Notes under the pieces: model-generated | Told to the model about the DNA's origin: nothing | What the model saw: the letters and a program-made list of their open reading frames with translations, nothing else | The model's database searches: none | Shown here: piece by piece, positions 41,597 to 49,577 of the stretch | Layout of the letters: every line of letters begins with the position of its first letter | Position numbering within the stretch: the first letter of the stretch is position 1 | Position numbers and translations under genes: made by a program | Assembly: GCF_004799325.1 (NCBI RefSeq) | Contig: NZ_SSMD01000013.1 | Coordinates: forward strand, 1 to 54,299 | DNA length: 54,299 nucleotides | Reading direction: 5' to 3' | Source of the DNA: Thalassobius vesicularis | GTDB taxonomy: Bacteria; Pseudomonadota; Alphaproteobacteria; Rhodobacterales; Rhodobacteraceae

Positions 41597-41722
41597 CGAA
41601 ACGAAACGGGGTCAGCGCGCGAAACGAAATGGGTCAAAGGGGCCATTTCGTTTCAAAAGGGTTTTAGGGACCGTCAGGCCCTTGTTTTGTTACGTCTGAA
41701 CTCAAAGCGAAACGAAACGGGT
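41597..41722. repeat. Cluster of CGAAACGAAAYGGG repeats upstream of the ParB-methyltransferase gene
   Basis: Three direct copies (41597-41611, 41620-41635, 41708-41722) and one inverted copy (41643-41654, read as CCATTTCGTTTC) of CGAAACGAAAYGGG lie in 125 bases just upstream of the likely start of the methyltransferase gene. The spacing and conservation suggest binding sites for a regulator, possibly the ParB domain protein itself. The first two copies are 23 bases apart. Confidence 0.65.
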
Positions 41723-41901
41723 ATTTTTTAGGGTGTGACTGGGAAAGCGCCGCGCCTCGCCCCCCCGAATACGGTTGCAAACAGGAGGGACCCGTTCAAT
41801 TTCAATGGGTTACGATGTAAAAAATTTTGAGCGGTGATAGTTTTTCGGTAATCCGGTCACCATTTGCACCACTTCGAACCACCTAAATCCATTAGGAAAA
41901 C

Positions 41902-41933
41902 GGGGAGAGACGTCTCCGCGACGTACTCTCCCC
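41902..41933 (-). terminator. Candidate terminator hairpin after the DUF6362 gene
   Basis: An inverted repeat GGGGAGAG/CTCTCCCC extended inward by ACGTC/GACGT forms a strong hairpin (41902-41933). On the minus strand it is followed by GTTTTCC, a short T-run, so it may end transcription of the early genes before the late region. The T-run is weak; a structural regulatory role is also possible. Confidence 0.5.
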
Positions 41934-41979
41934 ATCATATGCTTCACATAGCATGGAGTTGTTGCAGCTGTCGAAAACA

Positions 41980-41997
41980 AAAGTGTTGCAACACTTT
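41980..41997. promoter_or_regulatory. 18-bp perfect palindrome AAAGTGTTGCAACACTTT
   Basis: The palindrome spans the stop of the DUF6362 gene and the start of the 350-base noncoding region (41647-41996) that separates early and late genes. Perfect dyads of this size usually bind a dimeric HTH protein. Beyond it, that gap also holds the terminator-like hairpin and the repeat cluster; I see no gene in it. Confidence 0.5.
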
Positions 41998-42382
41998 ATG
42001 CAGCTGCAGCATTGAGCCGGGTCGCGATCTTGGTCAGCGCGAGCTTGTGCTGCCGCCAAGCCGTACTGCGATTGACACCCAATTCATAGGTGATCTCCTT
42101 CCATGGACGCCGGGCAGCGCGCCACCAGATCAGACGACGCTCGTCCTCGCCGATCCACAGCACCCAATCGAAGGTTTGCTCCAACCGGGTGATGGCGCTG
42201 GCCGATGGCCAGACCCGCATGGGCTCAGGCTCCATCGCGAGGATTTCACGATCGGTCCGCACGATCTGCGGCCATGCGCTGAAGTATCCTTGCACCTTTA
42301 CCGGCGGGAGCTTCCGCAGGGTGCGGAACGCTTCCTCAAAATGATCGGCGACGTCCTCAGCGGTCCAGATGTGATCAGCCAT
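41996..42382 (-). CDS. DUF6362-like HTH protein, possible late regulator
   Basis: A 128-residue protein starting at MADHIWTAEDVADHFEEAF. The C-terminal part (RRPWKEITYELGVNRSTAWR) is a sigma-region-4/HTH-like helix-turn-helix, and the preceding segment (LEQTFDWVLWIGEDERRLIW) is typical of DUF6362. It is the last gene before the noncoding control region and the late genes, the place of a late activator. Longer upstream starts run into the neighbour. The regulatory role is inferred. Confidence 0.68.
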   Translation of the reverse strand: MADHIWTAEDVADHFEEAFRTLRKLPPVKVQGYFSAWPQIVRTDREILAMEPEPMRVWPSASAITRLEQTFDWVLWIGEDERRLIWWRAARRPWKEITYELGVNRSTAWRQHKLALTKIATRLNAAAA

Positions 42383-42575
42383 GGCGCACCTCCCTCGCGG
42401 CAGGAAGTCTGCCATAGAGCTTTTCGCCAAGCTGACGGACGAGTTCGCGCTCGGGCCAGGTCAGGCGCGGGTCGTCCAGAGACACGGCCAGTACATGCTG
42501 TTCATGCCAACCCTCCCGCTTGACCTGCTCGGGATCGCGGCGCTGGCCGCCATAGCCCTTGGGAGTGAACCTCAT
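42375..42575 (-). CDS. Small conserved phage protein, unknown function
   Basis: Sixty-six residues, basic N-terminus (MRFTPKGYGGQRRDPEQVKR), then VLAVSLDDPRLTWPERELVR and a C-terminal helix. Junctions with both neighbours overlap by a few bases, so it is part of the operon. No motif I recognise. Confidence 0.6.
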   Translation of the reverse strand: MRFTPKGYGGQRRDPEQVKREGWHEQHVLAVSLDDPRLTWPERELVRQLGEKLYGRLPAAREVRHG

Positions 42576-43060
42576 GCCACACCTCCCCAGGTCTCAAGGG
42601 CCCAATGCAAGATGGCGATGGCATCGGCCTCGTTGTCATCAGCCGGGCTGTAACCCCGCGCACGGGCGGCCGCGATCATGGCTTGCTTGGGCGCGTTTCC
42701 GTGTCCAGTCGCGTGACGTTTAATGGTGCCGACCGGCACACCCTGATACGGGATTCCCCGTAGTTCAGCCCAGGCCGTCAGCGAGGCTATCAGCCCGCCA
42801 TAAACATGGGCTGCGTCGGTTCCGGCATGGCGGCGGACCTCTTCGAACCAGATGGCCGCAATGGGCCCGGACAACCGGTCGAGTTCCGTCAGCCAGTTGG
42901 TGAAACGCAGATAGCGCATACCGCCGCCGTCATAACGTCCGGGACGGAAACTGGCTGTGCCGGTCGTGATCAAACCGTCATAGCCACGGATGGCCCAGCC
43001 GGTGGTGGTGCCGAGATCGAGCGCCAGAATGCAGCGCGGGGTGTTTTCGGATTGGGTCAT
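42572..43060 (-). CDS. RuvC-like Holliday junction resolvase (RNase H fold)
   Basis: A 162-residue protein; ATG 43060 has a GGAGG ribosome site. RNase H-fold motifs: first Asp in CILALDLGTTTGWA (D15), Glu in AAIWFEEV, and the C-terminal DNEADAIAILHWAL with two acidic residues. Phage RuvC-like proteins cut branched DNA before packaging or in recombination. It follows the 345-base gap that may hold the origin. Confidence 0.82.
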   Translation of the reverse strand: MTQSENTPRCILALDLGTTTGWAIRGYDGLITTGTASFRPGRYDGGGMRYLRFTNWLTELDRLSGPIAAIWFEEVRRHAGTDAAHVYGGLIASLTAWAELRGIPYQGVPVGTIKRHATGHGNAPKQAMIAAARARGYSPADDNEADAIAILHWALETWGGVA

Positions 43061-43245
43061 CAAGACCTCCTCTTCGCTTGGGCGAGCGTGGCGAGAGGGC
43101 TGGCCGGTGAAGGCTGCGGTCTCGCCAGGCCCCGAAGGGTGGTCTGGTCATGTCAGGCGCAGGGCGAGCGGGCCGCCCGGCAGATCTTTCTGGTGTTTCA
43201 AATAGGCAGCCTGAAGCTTTCCCCATGCTAACCCATTGGCACACA

Positions 43246-43346
43246 TATATAATATATATAATTCATATTATTATATAGTTATAGGGGTTAGTCATTCTTT
43301 TATTAAACCGCGCGCGCGTACACGCGTAGAGGATAAGGTGTCCTCT
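43246..43346. other. AT-rich noncoding segment with Z-like tract and hairpin; candidate phage origin or promoter region
   Basis: The gap 43061-43408 has no gene I can support. Inside it 43246-43305 is almost pure A/T (ATATATAATATATATAATTC...), a striking contrast to the GC-rich prophage. It is followed by an alternating CG tract (43307-43326) and the inverted repeat AGAGGA/TCCTCT (43328-43346). It lies beside the primase-polymerase gene and upstream of the resolvase gene. Easily melted DNA beside a replication initiator gene suggests an origin; a promoter is the other reading. Confidence 0.45.
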
Positions 43347-43408
43347 TGAAAGATTGAAGGACGTGAGGGTTCCTCCTTTCTCCATTATTCTCATGTGCTT
43401 GAGCATGA

Positions 43409-45733
43409 TCAAACTTCCTTCTGCATGATTTTACGCCCTGAAGCATCCCGCCAGGGGCCACCCCAATGGGCCATGCGATAGACCATGGCCTGTCTCGTCG
43501 ACGACCCACGCATACCGGTGGTGATGTCCCCGCTCTCGATCAGGGTGAGCAGGATCTCATCGCGGTCACGGGATTTCAGCCACTGCGAGGCCCGGGTGAT
43601 CTCGGACTTGGTGATGCCCTTGGCCCCTGACGCGCGGATGATCTCCTTCAGCCGCTTCAGGTGGGCCTCGGTCTCGGTGTCCGCGACGTGCCGCTCGACC
43701 GCTTCCATGGTGCGCTTTGCATAATGCCGCACAAAGGCGATGGCCCACTCCGCCGCCGTGATCTCGATCTCGGGCCGTGCTGGATCACGCCCAACCGCCA
43801 CGATGAGCGCAAGCTTCAGGGCGTTTTCCCCGATGCGGGCGAGGATGGCCGTGAAGGCCGTGCCAGCGGCGGCGCGCAATTCCTCAGTCAGCTCGATGCT
43901 GAGCTGGCGGAACCGGGCGCGAGCCTCCTCGGTCATCGGCACGATCATCGGGTTCACGGCAGTGTTCTGATCGGCGGTCTTGCCAGCAAGATTGCCCATT
44001 GGGACGCCTCCACCGGCCGCGATCAACTGCAGCCCTTGGATCAGCGCCGGCGGGGCCTGCCGGATGCCCACCGCGATGTTTTCATCGGGGTAGTCCTCAT
44101 CGCTGGGCAAGATCAGGAAGCGCGCCAGTGAGCCATCGACCACATTCGCTCCCTGCAGCGCGCCCCAGAAGTGCAATGGCGTCGTCGTGCCATAGACGCA
44201 GAGGCAGGGCTGGTTGATGTCGCGCCGCTCGTTGGTGCCATCGCGGTTGGCATATTCCGCCCCGAGGAAAATTCCGCCGGCCGAGGTGTAAAGCTCGGTC
44301 ATGTTGTCGAGGATTTCGGTAATGTGGCGCGGGCTGCGCTTGCGGTCGGCCGCCGCCGACAGGAACATGCCGAACTCGTCGATCTGGAATAGGATGGCTG
44401 GTTGACGATGCAGCGCGGTCAGAAGCCCCGCGCCGGACGCGATCTTGTTGCCGCCAAGATGGTGCGCGAGCCCCGCCTCGAAGAAGGTCTCGTTGATGAT
44501 TTCTCGGGCGTGGTTCTTGCCCGATCCGCTGTCGGCGATGCCAACGACATAGAGGTTCGAGCGCAGGTTGCTTTCGGTGCGGTAGTTCCGACCCATCAGC
44601 GCACCGATAGCGCAAAGGCTGGCCCCCAATGCCAGGAGTGGCTGCGGGCGCCGGGCCGTGGTCAGCATGTAATCCGTGAGATCTCCCACCAATCCGTCAG
44701 GGATGGCCAGCGAGAACGACGGTGCGGCTGGAATTGCGGATGACACGGTTGCAGCCACATCCAGCCTCGCCAGCATCCCCGCCGCAGGATGATCCCCGTG
44801 CTCCGGCAGGCTGCCATCCAGCCGAAGGTCGGGTTCAGGCTGCCATCCACGTTCCATAGCGAGATGGTAGATCGTGCCCGCCCCGATCCGGTCGGGCTTG
44901 AAGCTGGCCCAGGCCTTCATCGTGGTCGCGGGCACATCCTTGGCCGCCTGCGCTGACCAATCCGCAAAGAGATCGGCCCCGGCCTCGCCGAGCGCCCCTT
45001 TCAGGGCCATGCCGACCCGCATCCAGCTGTCGTAGTCCAACTCGGCATTGGGCAGCCAGGCGAGCGCCGCTTCGATGGCGGGCAAGGTTCCGATCTGGCT
45101 GTGGCTACGCGCGATGTCACCGGCTGGTGCATTAAAAGCCAGCCCGCGCTGCCGCAGGGCCTCTGGCAACAGTGCATAGGCCTCGTCGAGGAAAGCGGTG
45201 GCAGCCTCAGTCGTGATTTCCGGCAAATCGGCGATGTCGATGTCCGCCAGCCCCTCCTCGGGCCAAGCATAGGGTGCGCCCGTGTCCGGATGATTGGCAT
45301 AGGCCACGAACTGCTGACCGAGGCAGAGCACCTCCAGCGGGTGGCGCTTGATACCTCGAAACGGCGCGGCCGTGCGATAGACCAGCATGCGCTTAGGCGC
45401 CCGGCCAATGCGCAGGGCGGGTGTGTCACCGAGGCGTTTGCGGGCCAGCTGTTCAATCCGCAAGGCAAGGGCAGCGTCATCTTTGATGTCGATATCAACT
45501 GCCGCGACAGCGCCGCCGACTATCCCGACGCCGCAATCTGGCCAAGACGACCAAGTGGCCACCTCGACCTCGGTGGTGCCGCGTTCCGCATGGCGGTTCC
45601 ATTCGGGATAATCCGCCCATGCCCCACGCTGGAAACGGCCAGGCTTCTTCGTGCCCGGGCCGATCGGCAGGATGGCATAGCCATTGGTCACAAGCCGCGC
45701 GCCGAAGCGCGCCATGAAGGATGTATCGGTCAT
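43409..45733 (-). CDS. Bifunctional primase-polymerase with PriCT-2-like and P-loop ATPase domains
   Basis: A 774-residue protein starting at MTDTSFMARFGARLV (TGATG overlap with the previous gene). The prim-pol domain occupies about residues 8-170: GYAILPIGPGTKKPGRF, GVGIVGGAVAAVDIDIKDD with the metal-binding acidic residues, and later GQQFVAYANHPDTG. A PriCT-2-like helical segment follows (LDYDSWMRVGMALKGALGEA). The C-terminal half has a P-loop (GIADSGSGKNHA) and a Walker B-like ILFQIDEFGMF, as in the DUF3987-type ATPases. It probably makes primers and unwinds DNA at the phage origin. Confidence 0.85.
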   Translation of the reverse strand: MTDTSFMARFGARLVTNGYAILPIGPGTKKPGRFQRGAWADYPEWNRHAERGTTEVEVATWSSWPDCGVGIVGGAVAAVDIDIKDDAALALRIEQLARKRLGDTPALRIGRAPKRMLVYRTAAPFRGIKRHPLEVLCLGQQFVAYANHPDTGAPYAWPEEGLADIDIADLPEITTEAATAFLDEAYALLPEALRQRGLAFNAPAGDIARSHSQIGTLPAIEAALAWLPNAELDYDSWMRVGMALKGALGEAGADLFADWSAQAAKDVPATTMKAWASFKPDRIGAGTIYHLAMERGWQPEPDLRLDGSLPEHGDHPAAGMLARLDVAATVSSAIPAAPSFSLAIPDGLVGDLTDYMLTTARRPQPLLALGASLCAIGALMGRNYRTESNLRSNLYVVGIADSGSGKNHAREIINETFFEAGLAHHLGGNKIASGAGLLTALHRQPAILFQIDEFGMFLSAAADRKRSPRHITEILDNMTELYTSAGGIFLGAEYANRDGTNERRDINQPCLCVYGTTTPLHFWGALQGANVVDGSLARFLILPSDEDYPDENIAVGIRQAPPALIQGLQLIAAGGGVPMGNLAGKTADQNTAVNPMIVPMTEEARARFRQLSIELTEELRAAAGTAFTAILARIGENALKLALIVAVGRDPARPEIEITAAEWAIAFVRHYAKRTMEAVERHVADTETEAHLKRLKEIIRASGAKGITKSEITRASQWLKSRDRDEILLTLIESGDITTGMRGSSTRQAMVYRMAHWGGPWRDASGRKIMQKEV

Positions 45734-46119
45734 CAGAAGGGCACCTCGGGGGTCATGGCGTCGAGGCGTGTGCGGTCGTGGCCCGCCAGCTCGCGCAAGT
45801 GGTCGCAATATCCAGTGACAACCGCATCGATGAAGCGGTCCCACTCGGTCTCAGTAAGGGTGGCGAGATCGGACTTGCCGATGCTTTCGAGATACTCGCC
45901 GCCCATCTGGCCGCCGACAGTCATCGCCTGCATCTCATTTGGGGTGGGATCGATCATGCCCTTCCTCCCGTGGCAGATGTCTTGGCAGGTCCGGCTGCAG
46001 AGGTACTTGCGGCTGGCATCGCGGCGCGGGTCCGAGACCCGGAAATTCCGGTCGAACCAGCCAAACCCGCGAGGTTGCCGGTGGCAGACGGCGCAAAGGC
46101 CGGGGGAACTTTGGCGCAT
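45733..46119 (-). CDS. DUF6511-like protein with N-terminal zinc ribbon
   Basis: A 128-residue protein. N-terminal Cys pairs (CAVCHRQPRGFGWF and CSRTCQDICHG) form a treble-clef/zinc-ribbon-like unit; the rest (from MIDPTPNEMQAM) is helical with TLTETEWDRFIDAVVTGYCD. The first 166 bases overlap the 3' end of the helicase gene in a different frame, an unusually long overlap. DUF6511 proteins are commonly found next to phage helicase and primase genes. Function unknown. Confidence 0.7.
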   Translation of the reverse strand: MRQSSPGLCAVCHRQPRGFGWFDRNFRVSDPRRDASRKYLCSRTCQDICHGRKGMIDPTPNEMQAMTVGGQMGGEYLESIGKSDLATLTETEWDRFIDAVVTGYCDHLRELAGHDRTRLDAMTPEVPF

Positions 46120-47690
46120 GGATCAAACCTGTAGCCGGAGACTTCGACATAGCGGCCCGCGGGGCGTACCGAGATTGCGCTGGGGCGCATCAGCTCTTGG
46201 GCCTGCAAAATGGCCTCATCCACGCTGAGCGGCACCGGACAGCCGGGGGCGCGCTTGCGCCACCACTCAGCCGCCTTCTGGCGCGCATAGCCCTGATGCT
46301 CGATGCAGACCCACTCACTGTAGGATTTGATCCCGCAGCTATAGGTGACTTTCAGCGAGGGCTGCCCACCCAGCTTGTCGTGGCGGCTGTAGGAGACGCC
46401 GTGGACGGGCAACCATTGCAATTTCGGCGATAGGACCGGAAGTGTTGCCGCCGTCGGCGCGATTTTGACCTCACGGGCCGGGAAGACGTAGCCGCAGTCC
46501 GGGCATTCCGCCGCCGATAGCGCGATGATGCTGTCGCATTCGGGGCAGAGCTTGGTCGGGGCCTCACCGCCACCGGCCTCGCCAGGCCGCCGGGGCCGCA
46601 CCAGATCGATCGGCCCATGGCGGCGGACATTGCCGGCAAAATCGAGGACCAGGCAGTTTTCCTTGCCCGGCGCGAGGCGCGTGCCGCGGCCCACCATCTG
46701 CACATAGAGCCCCGCGGACTTCGTGGGGCGCAGGAGCGCAATGAGATCGACCCCAGGCGCGTTGAAGCCGGTGGTCAGCACGCCCATCGAAGCCAGCGCG
46801 CGGATTTCTCCGCGCCTGAAGGCGGCGATGATGGCATCCCGCTCGTCCTTTGGCGTGTCGCCGAAGATCGTGCGGCAGCTGATGCCTTGGCGGGCAAACT
46901 CTTCGGCGACATGACGCGCATGCTCGACGCCCGAGCAGAAGGCCAGCCAGGATTTCCGGTCACGACCGTGCGCGATGATCTCGGTCACGGCGGCCCGCGT
47001 GATGGCCTCCTGATCGACAGCGGCAGCCAGATCGCGCTGGATGTAATCGCCCGCACGGGTGCCGACCTTCGAGACATCCAGCCGCGTGGCGGGCTGTTTC
47101 GACACAAGCGGGCTCAGATAACCCGCATCGATCAGCGCGCGGACCGGGGCCTCATAGGCGATGTCGGTGAAGAGCGCGTTCTTGCCCTCGTGCAACATGC
47201 CACTATCGACCCGGAATGGCGTGGCGGTGAGCCCGATCACCTTGAGTGCCGGATTGATGCGGGTCAGACCATCCAGAAACCGGCGGTACATGGTGCTGGA
47301 ATTGCCAGGGATGAGATGGGCCTCATCGATCAGCACGAGATCCGTGTGGCCGATTTCAGCCGCGCGGCGGTGGATCGACTGGATGCCTGCGAAGAGAATG
47401 CGGGCCTGTGCCTCGCGCTTGCCGAGGCCCGCCGAGTAGATCCCGGCAGGCGCCTCGGGCCAGAGCCCGATCATCTCGGCATGGTTCTGGGCGATCAGCT
47501 CGCGGACATGGGTCACGATCAGGATGCGCTGGTCGGGCCATGCCTTCAGCACGCCCTCGATGAAGGCGGCCATCACCAAGCTCTTGCCCCCAGCGGTCGG
47601 GATGACCACCAGCGGGTTGCCTTTATGGTTCTGGAAATAGCCGTAGATCGAGGTGATCGCGGCCTGTTGATAGGGGCGCAGGGTCAGCAT
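45954..47690 (-). CDS. DEAD/DEAH-box helicase, phage replication type
   Basis: A 578-residue SF2 helicase. It has an LRPYQQAAITSIYGYF Q-like motif, Walker A PTAGGKS (about residues 31-37), DEAH in LVLIDEAHLIP, TATPFRVDS, and second-lobe motifs TGFNAPGVDLIALLRPTKSA and QMVGRGTR. A zinc ribbon (CPECDSIIALSAAECPDCGY) follows near residue 380. The Ala/Pro-rich C-terminal tail overlaps the next gene. Similar to type I/III restriction-like helicases found in phage replication modules. Confidence 0.85.
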   Translation of the reverse strand: MLTLRPYQQAAITSIYGYFQNHKGNPLVVIPTAGGKSLVMAAFIEGVLKAWPDQRILIVTHVRELIAQNHAEMIGLWPEAPAGIYSAGLGKREAQARILFAGIQSIHRRAAEIGHTDLVLIDEAHLIPGNSSTMYRRFLDGLTRINPALKVIGLTATPFRVDSGMLHEGKNALFTDIAYEAPVRALIDAGYLSPLVSKQPATRLDVSKVGTRAGDYIQRDLAAAVDQEAITRAAVTEIIAHGRDRKSWLAFCSGVEHARHVAEEFARQGISCRTIFGDTPKDERDAIIAAFRRGEIRALASMGVLTTGFNAPGVDLIALLRPTKSAGLYVQMVGRGTRLAPGKENCLVLDFAGNVRRHGPIDLVRPRRPGEAGGGEAPTKLCPECDSIIALSAAECPDCGYVFPAREVKIAPTAATLPVLSPKLQWLPVHGVSYSRHDKLGGQPSLKVTYSCGIKSYSEWVCIEHQGYARQKAAEWWRKRAPGCPVPLSVDEAILQAQELMRPSAISVRPAGRYVEVSGYRFDPCAKVPPAFAPSATGNLAGLAGSTGISGSRTRAAMPAASTSAAGPAKTSATGGRA

Positions 47691-48628
47691 GGCGCGGCCT
47701 CCAGGGAACGGGCGTCATTGATCCAGGTCGAGCCATCGGCCATGCGGTAGGTGACGATATCGTCGCCCGCATCGATGACCTCGCCCGGAACGAGATCGGG
47801 GATGAAAAGGTGGCGGTTGCAGGCGGCGCGCTGTTCGGCGGGTGCCAGCATTCGGTCGTGCCGAGCGCAGTGCCAGCCGCCCTCAATTGGGGTGGAATGC
47901 AAACAGGACCGGCATGTTACGGCCGCCCCACCGCCCTCGTGGCAGGCGGCATGGTGATCGCAGAACCGGCATTCGAACCAGGCCGGGTCCTCGCTGATCC
48001 GCGTGGGCGGATGCTGGGCGAAGATGATGCGCCCGGCTTTTTCCAGCAGGCGCTCGGCCATGGCGCTGTCGGCCTCGGTGCGCTCGATATGCAGCGCGTC
48101 GGTGTCCTTGCAGACTGCCACATACAGCGCGCGGGTGATCCCCGTCAGATGCATGTAGATCTGCATCTGCGCAGCGTGCTGGGGCTTGGCCAAAACAACA
48201 CCCTTGGCAGTCAGCTCAGAGAAGCTCTTGACCCCATGGGTCTTGAACTCGAGCACATGCCAGGTCTTCGGGGCCTCGAGGATGCCGATAGCCACGCCAT
48301 CAAGCGAGCCGCCGAAATGGCCGCCATGGGCCTCGACCCGGAACTGGCGACCGGTCTCGGGATCTACCTCGAGCACGGTCGCCCCGGTGGCGCGCAAATT
48401 GCGTACGAGACGGTCCTCTTCCAGCTGGCCTGTCTCGAAGAGGCGCAACAGGCGACCGGAGTGGCGCGCAGGTGTGACCCAGCGGAAATCATACCAGAGT
48501 GCGCGTGCGCAGGATTTGCCGATGATCGAGGCGCCGAGGTGGTCGCGGAACCCATCGCCCTGGCGAGCCTCATAATCGGCATAAATCGCTGTCAACGTCG
48601 GTGTGGGGGCGCAGGGCAACTCGGCCAT
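47684..48628 (-). CDS. PD-(D/E)XK superfamily nuclease (phage recombination exonuclease-like)
   Basis: A 314-residue protein whose ATG overlaps the preceding stop (TGATG). The nuclease core is visible: an early GASIIGKSCARALWYDFRW (Cys and helix), GGSLDGVAIG (Asp), HVLEFKTHG (E-x-K), then KPQHAAQMQIYMHLTG, the Cas4/RecB-like Q-Y helix. Cys-rich segments (CRFCDHHAAC and CRSCLHSTPIEGGWHC) may bind an Fe-S cluster or zinc. Such enzymes resect DNA ends in phage recombination together with annealing proteins. Confidence 0.83.
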   Translation of the reverse strand: MAELPCAPTPTLTAIYADYEARQGDGFRDHLGASIIGKSCARALWYDFRWVTPARHSGRLLRLFETGQLEEDRLVRNLRATGATVLEVDPETGRQFRVEAHGGHFGGSLDGVAIGILEAPKTWHVLEFKTHGVKSFSELTAKGVVLAKPQHAAQMQIYMHLTGITRALYVAVCKDTDALHIERTEADSAMAERLLEKAGRIIFAQHPPTRISEDPAWFECRFCDHHAACHEGGGAAVTCRSCLHSTPIEGGWHCARHDRMLAPAEQRAACNRHLFIPDLVPGEVIDAGDDIVTYRMADGSTWINDARSLEAAPC

Positions 48629-48990
48629 CACAAACCCTCCCGTTCACTGCGGGCCTGTGCCTCGGCCAGAATGCCGCTCCAGGTTTCGGGGTCATGGCGT
48701 TCGCGCAGCACACCGATCAGCGCGTCCTTGAGCTTCTCGCGGCGGCGGCGGCCCGTACCTTGGGCCAAGAGTTCCGCGCGTTCGCGGCTGAGGTGCCGGA
48801 GTGCCGTGCGGGCCCGGTGGAACCAGTCCGGGTCGATGGGCTTCTGGCCGCGCTGCCGGGCAAGATCGGCCGTCGCGATCTGAGTGCGGATCTTGGCAAT
48901 GGCATCGTCGAGTTCGATCAACCGGCGCTTGTCATCAGGCAAGCCGGGGCTGTTCGCAGCCGCAAGGGCTGCGTTGGTCATGTCAGTCAT
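48628..48990 (-). CDS. Small helical phage protein, unknown function
   Basis: A 120-residue, highly charged protein (KRRLIELDDAIAKIRTQIAT and RHLSRERAELLAQGTGRRRR) likely to form a coiled coil. It is in the recombination operon between the DUF669 protein and the nuclease. No enzymatic motif. Confidence 0.6.
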   Translation of the reverse strand: MTDMTNAALAAANSPGLPDDKRRLIELDDAIAKIRTQIATADLARQRGQKPIDPDWFHRARTALRHLSRERAELLAQGTGRRRREKLKDALIGVLRERHDPETWSGILAEAQARSEREGL

Positions 48991-49055
48991 GGGGGTGTCC
49001 TCAGGTGGGGTTGGGCGCCGCCCCGGTCGTCAACAGGTCAGGGCGGCGCGAAGGC

Positions 49056-49556
49056 TCAGCCTTTCTTGTTCCAGGGTGCGGAGGCCATTTTGGGCGGCAC
49101 CGCAGATCCAGCCGGGTCAGAGGCAGGCTTCGCCGGGCGGGTAGCCGAGGCTGCGCCCTTTTCAGGCAGCAGATAGGCAATCGCGTTGCTCTCGCCGTAG
49201 CCGTTCTTCGGCGGGCGGATCTTCACTTGGATCGTCATCGGGATCAGGTGCAACTCCTCGCTGTCGCTGACATGCATCCGGCCCGTGGCGTGGCAGATCG
49301 CCGAAAGCGTGCGCTGTGCGATTTCGACCGTGGTCGGGTTCGGGTTCACGAGGTTCAGCTGGTCGAAGATCTTCCGACCCTTGTGCTCGCCCTCGAGGAT
49401 GTCGAGCATCAGCCAGAGAAACTGCCCCATGCCGTTCTTGGTGACGCGCATCTCGCTCTCGACGATCTGGGCGCGGTATTTGCCGGCGGGCAGCAGCTCA
49501 TAGGCGGTGGTGGGTTCGACGCTAGTGGCGTCAAAGGAGGTGTCAAAACGTGCCAT
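49056..49556 (-). CDS. DUF669-like protein, probable ssDNA-binding partner
   Basis: A 166-residue protein with an OB-like beta pattern (LLPAGKYRAQIVESEMRVTK, LWLMLDILEGEHKGRKIFDQ, LNLVNPNPTTVEIAQRTLSA) typical of DUF669. The C-terminal tail is Pro/Ala/Lys-rich and disordered, as in ssDNA-binding proteins. DUF669 genes stand next to the AAA_24/Sak4-like ATPase in many phages and probably act with it in recombination. Confidence 0.75.
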   Translation of the reverse strand: MARFDTSFDATSVEPTTAYELLPAGKYRAQIVESEMRVTKNGMGQFLWLMLDILEGEHKGRKIFDQLNLVNPNPTTVEIAQRTLSAICHATGRMHVSDSEELHLIPMTIQVKIRPPKNGYGESNAIAYLLPEKGAASATRPAKPASDPAGSAVPPKMASAPWNKKG

Positions 49557-49577
49557 GGTCTTATCCTTTCAAGGCAA

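Noticed and set aside
41574-41646. Upstream start of the methyltransferase at 41646
   Set aside because: The added residues are encoded by the CGAAACGAAAYGGG repeats and look like repeat translation; the start at 41574 begins with the usual ParB-domain sequence.
42978-43244. 88-codon minus-strand frame overlapping the resolvase start
   Set aside because: Arg/Pro-rich, out of frame with the resolvase, no ribosome site.
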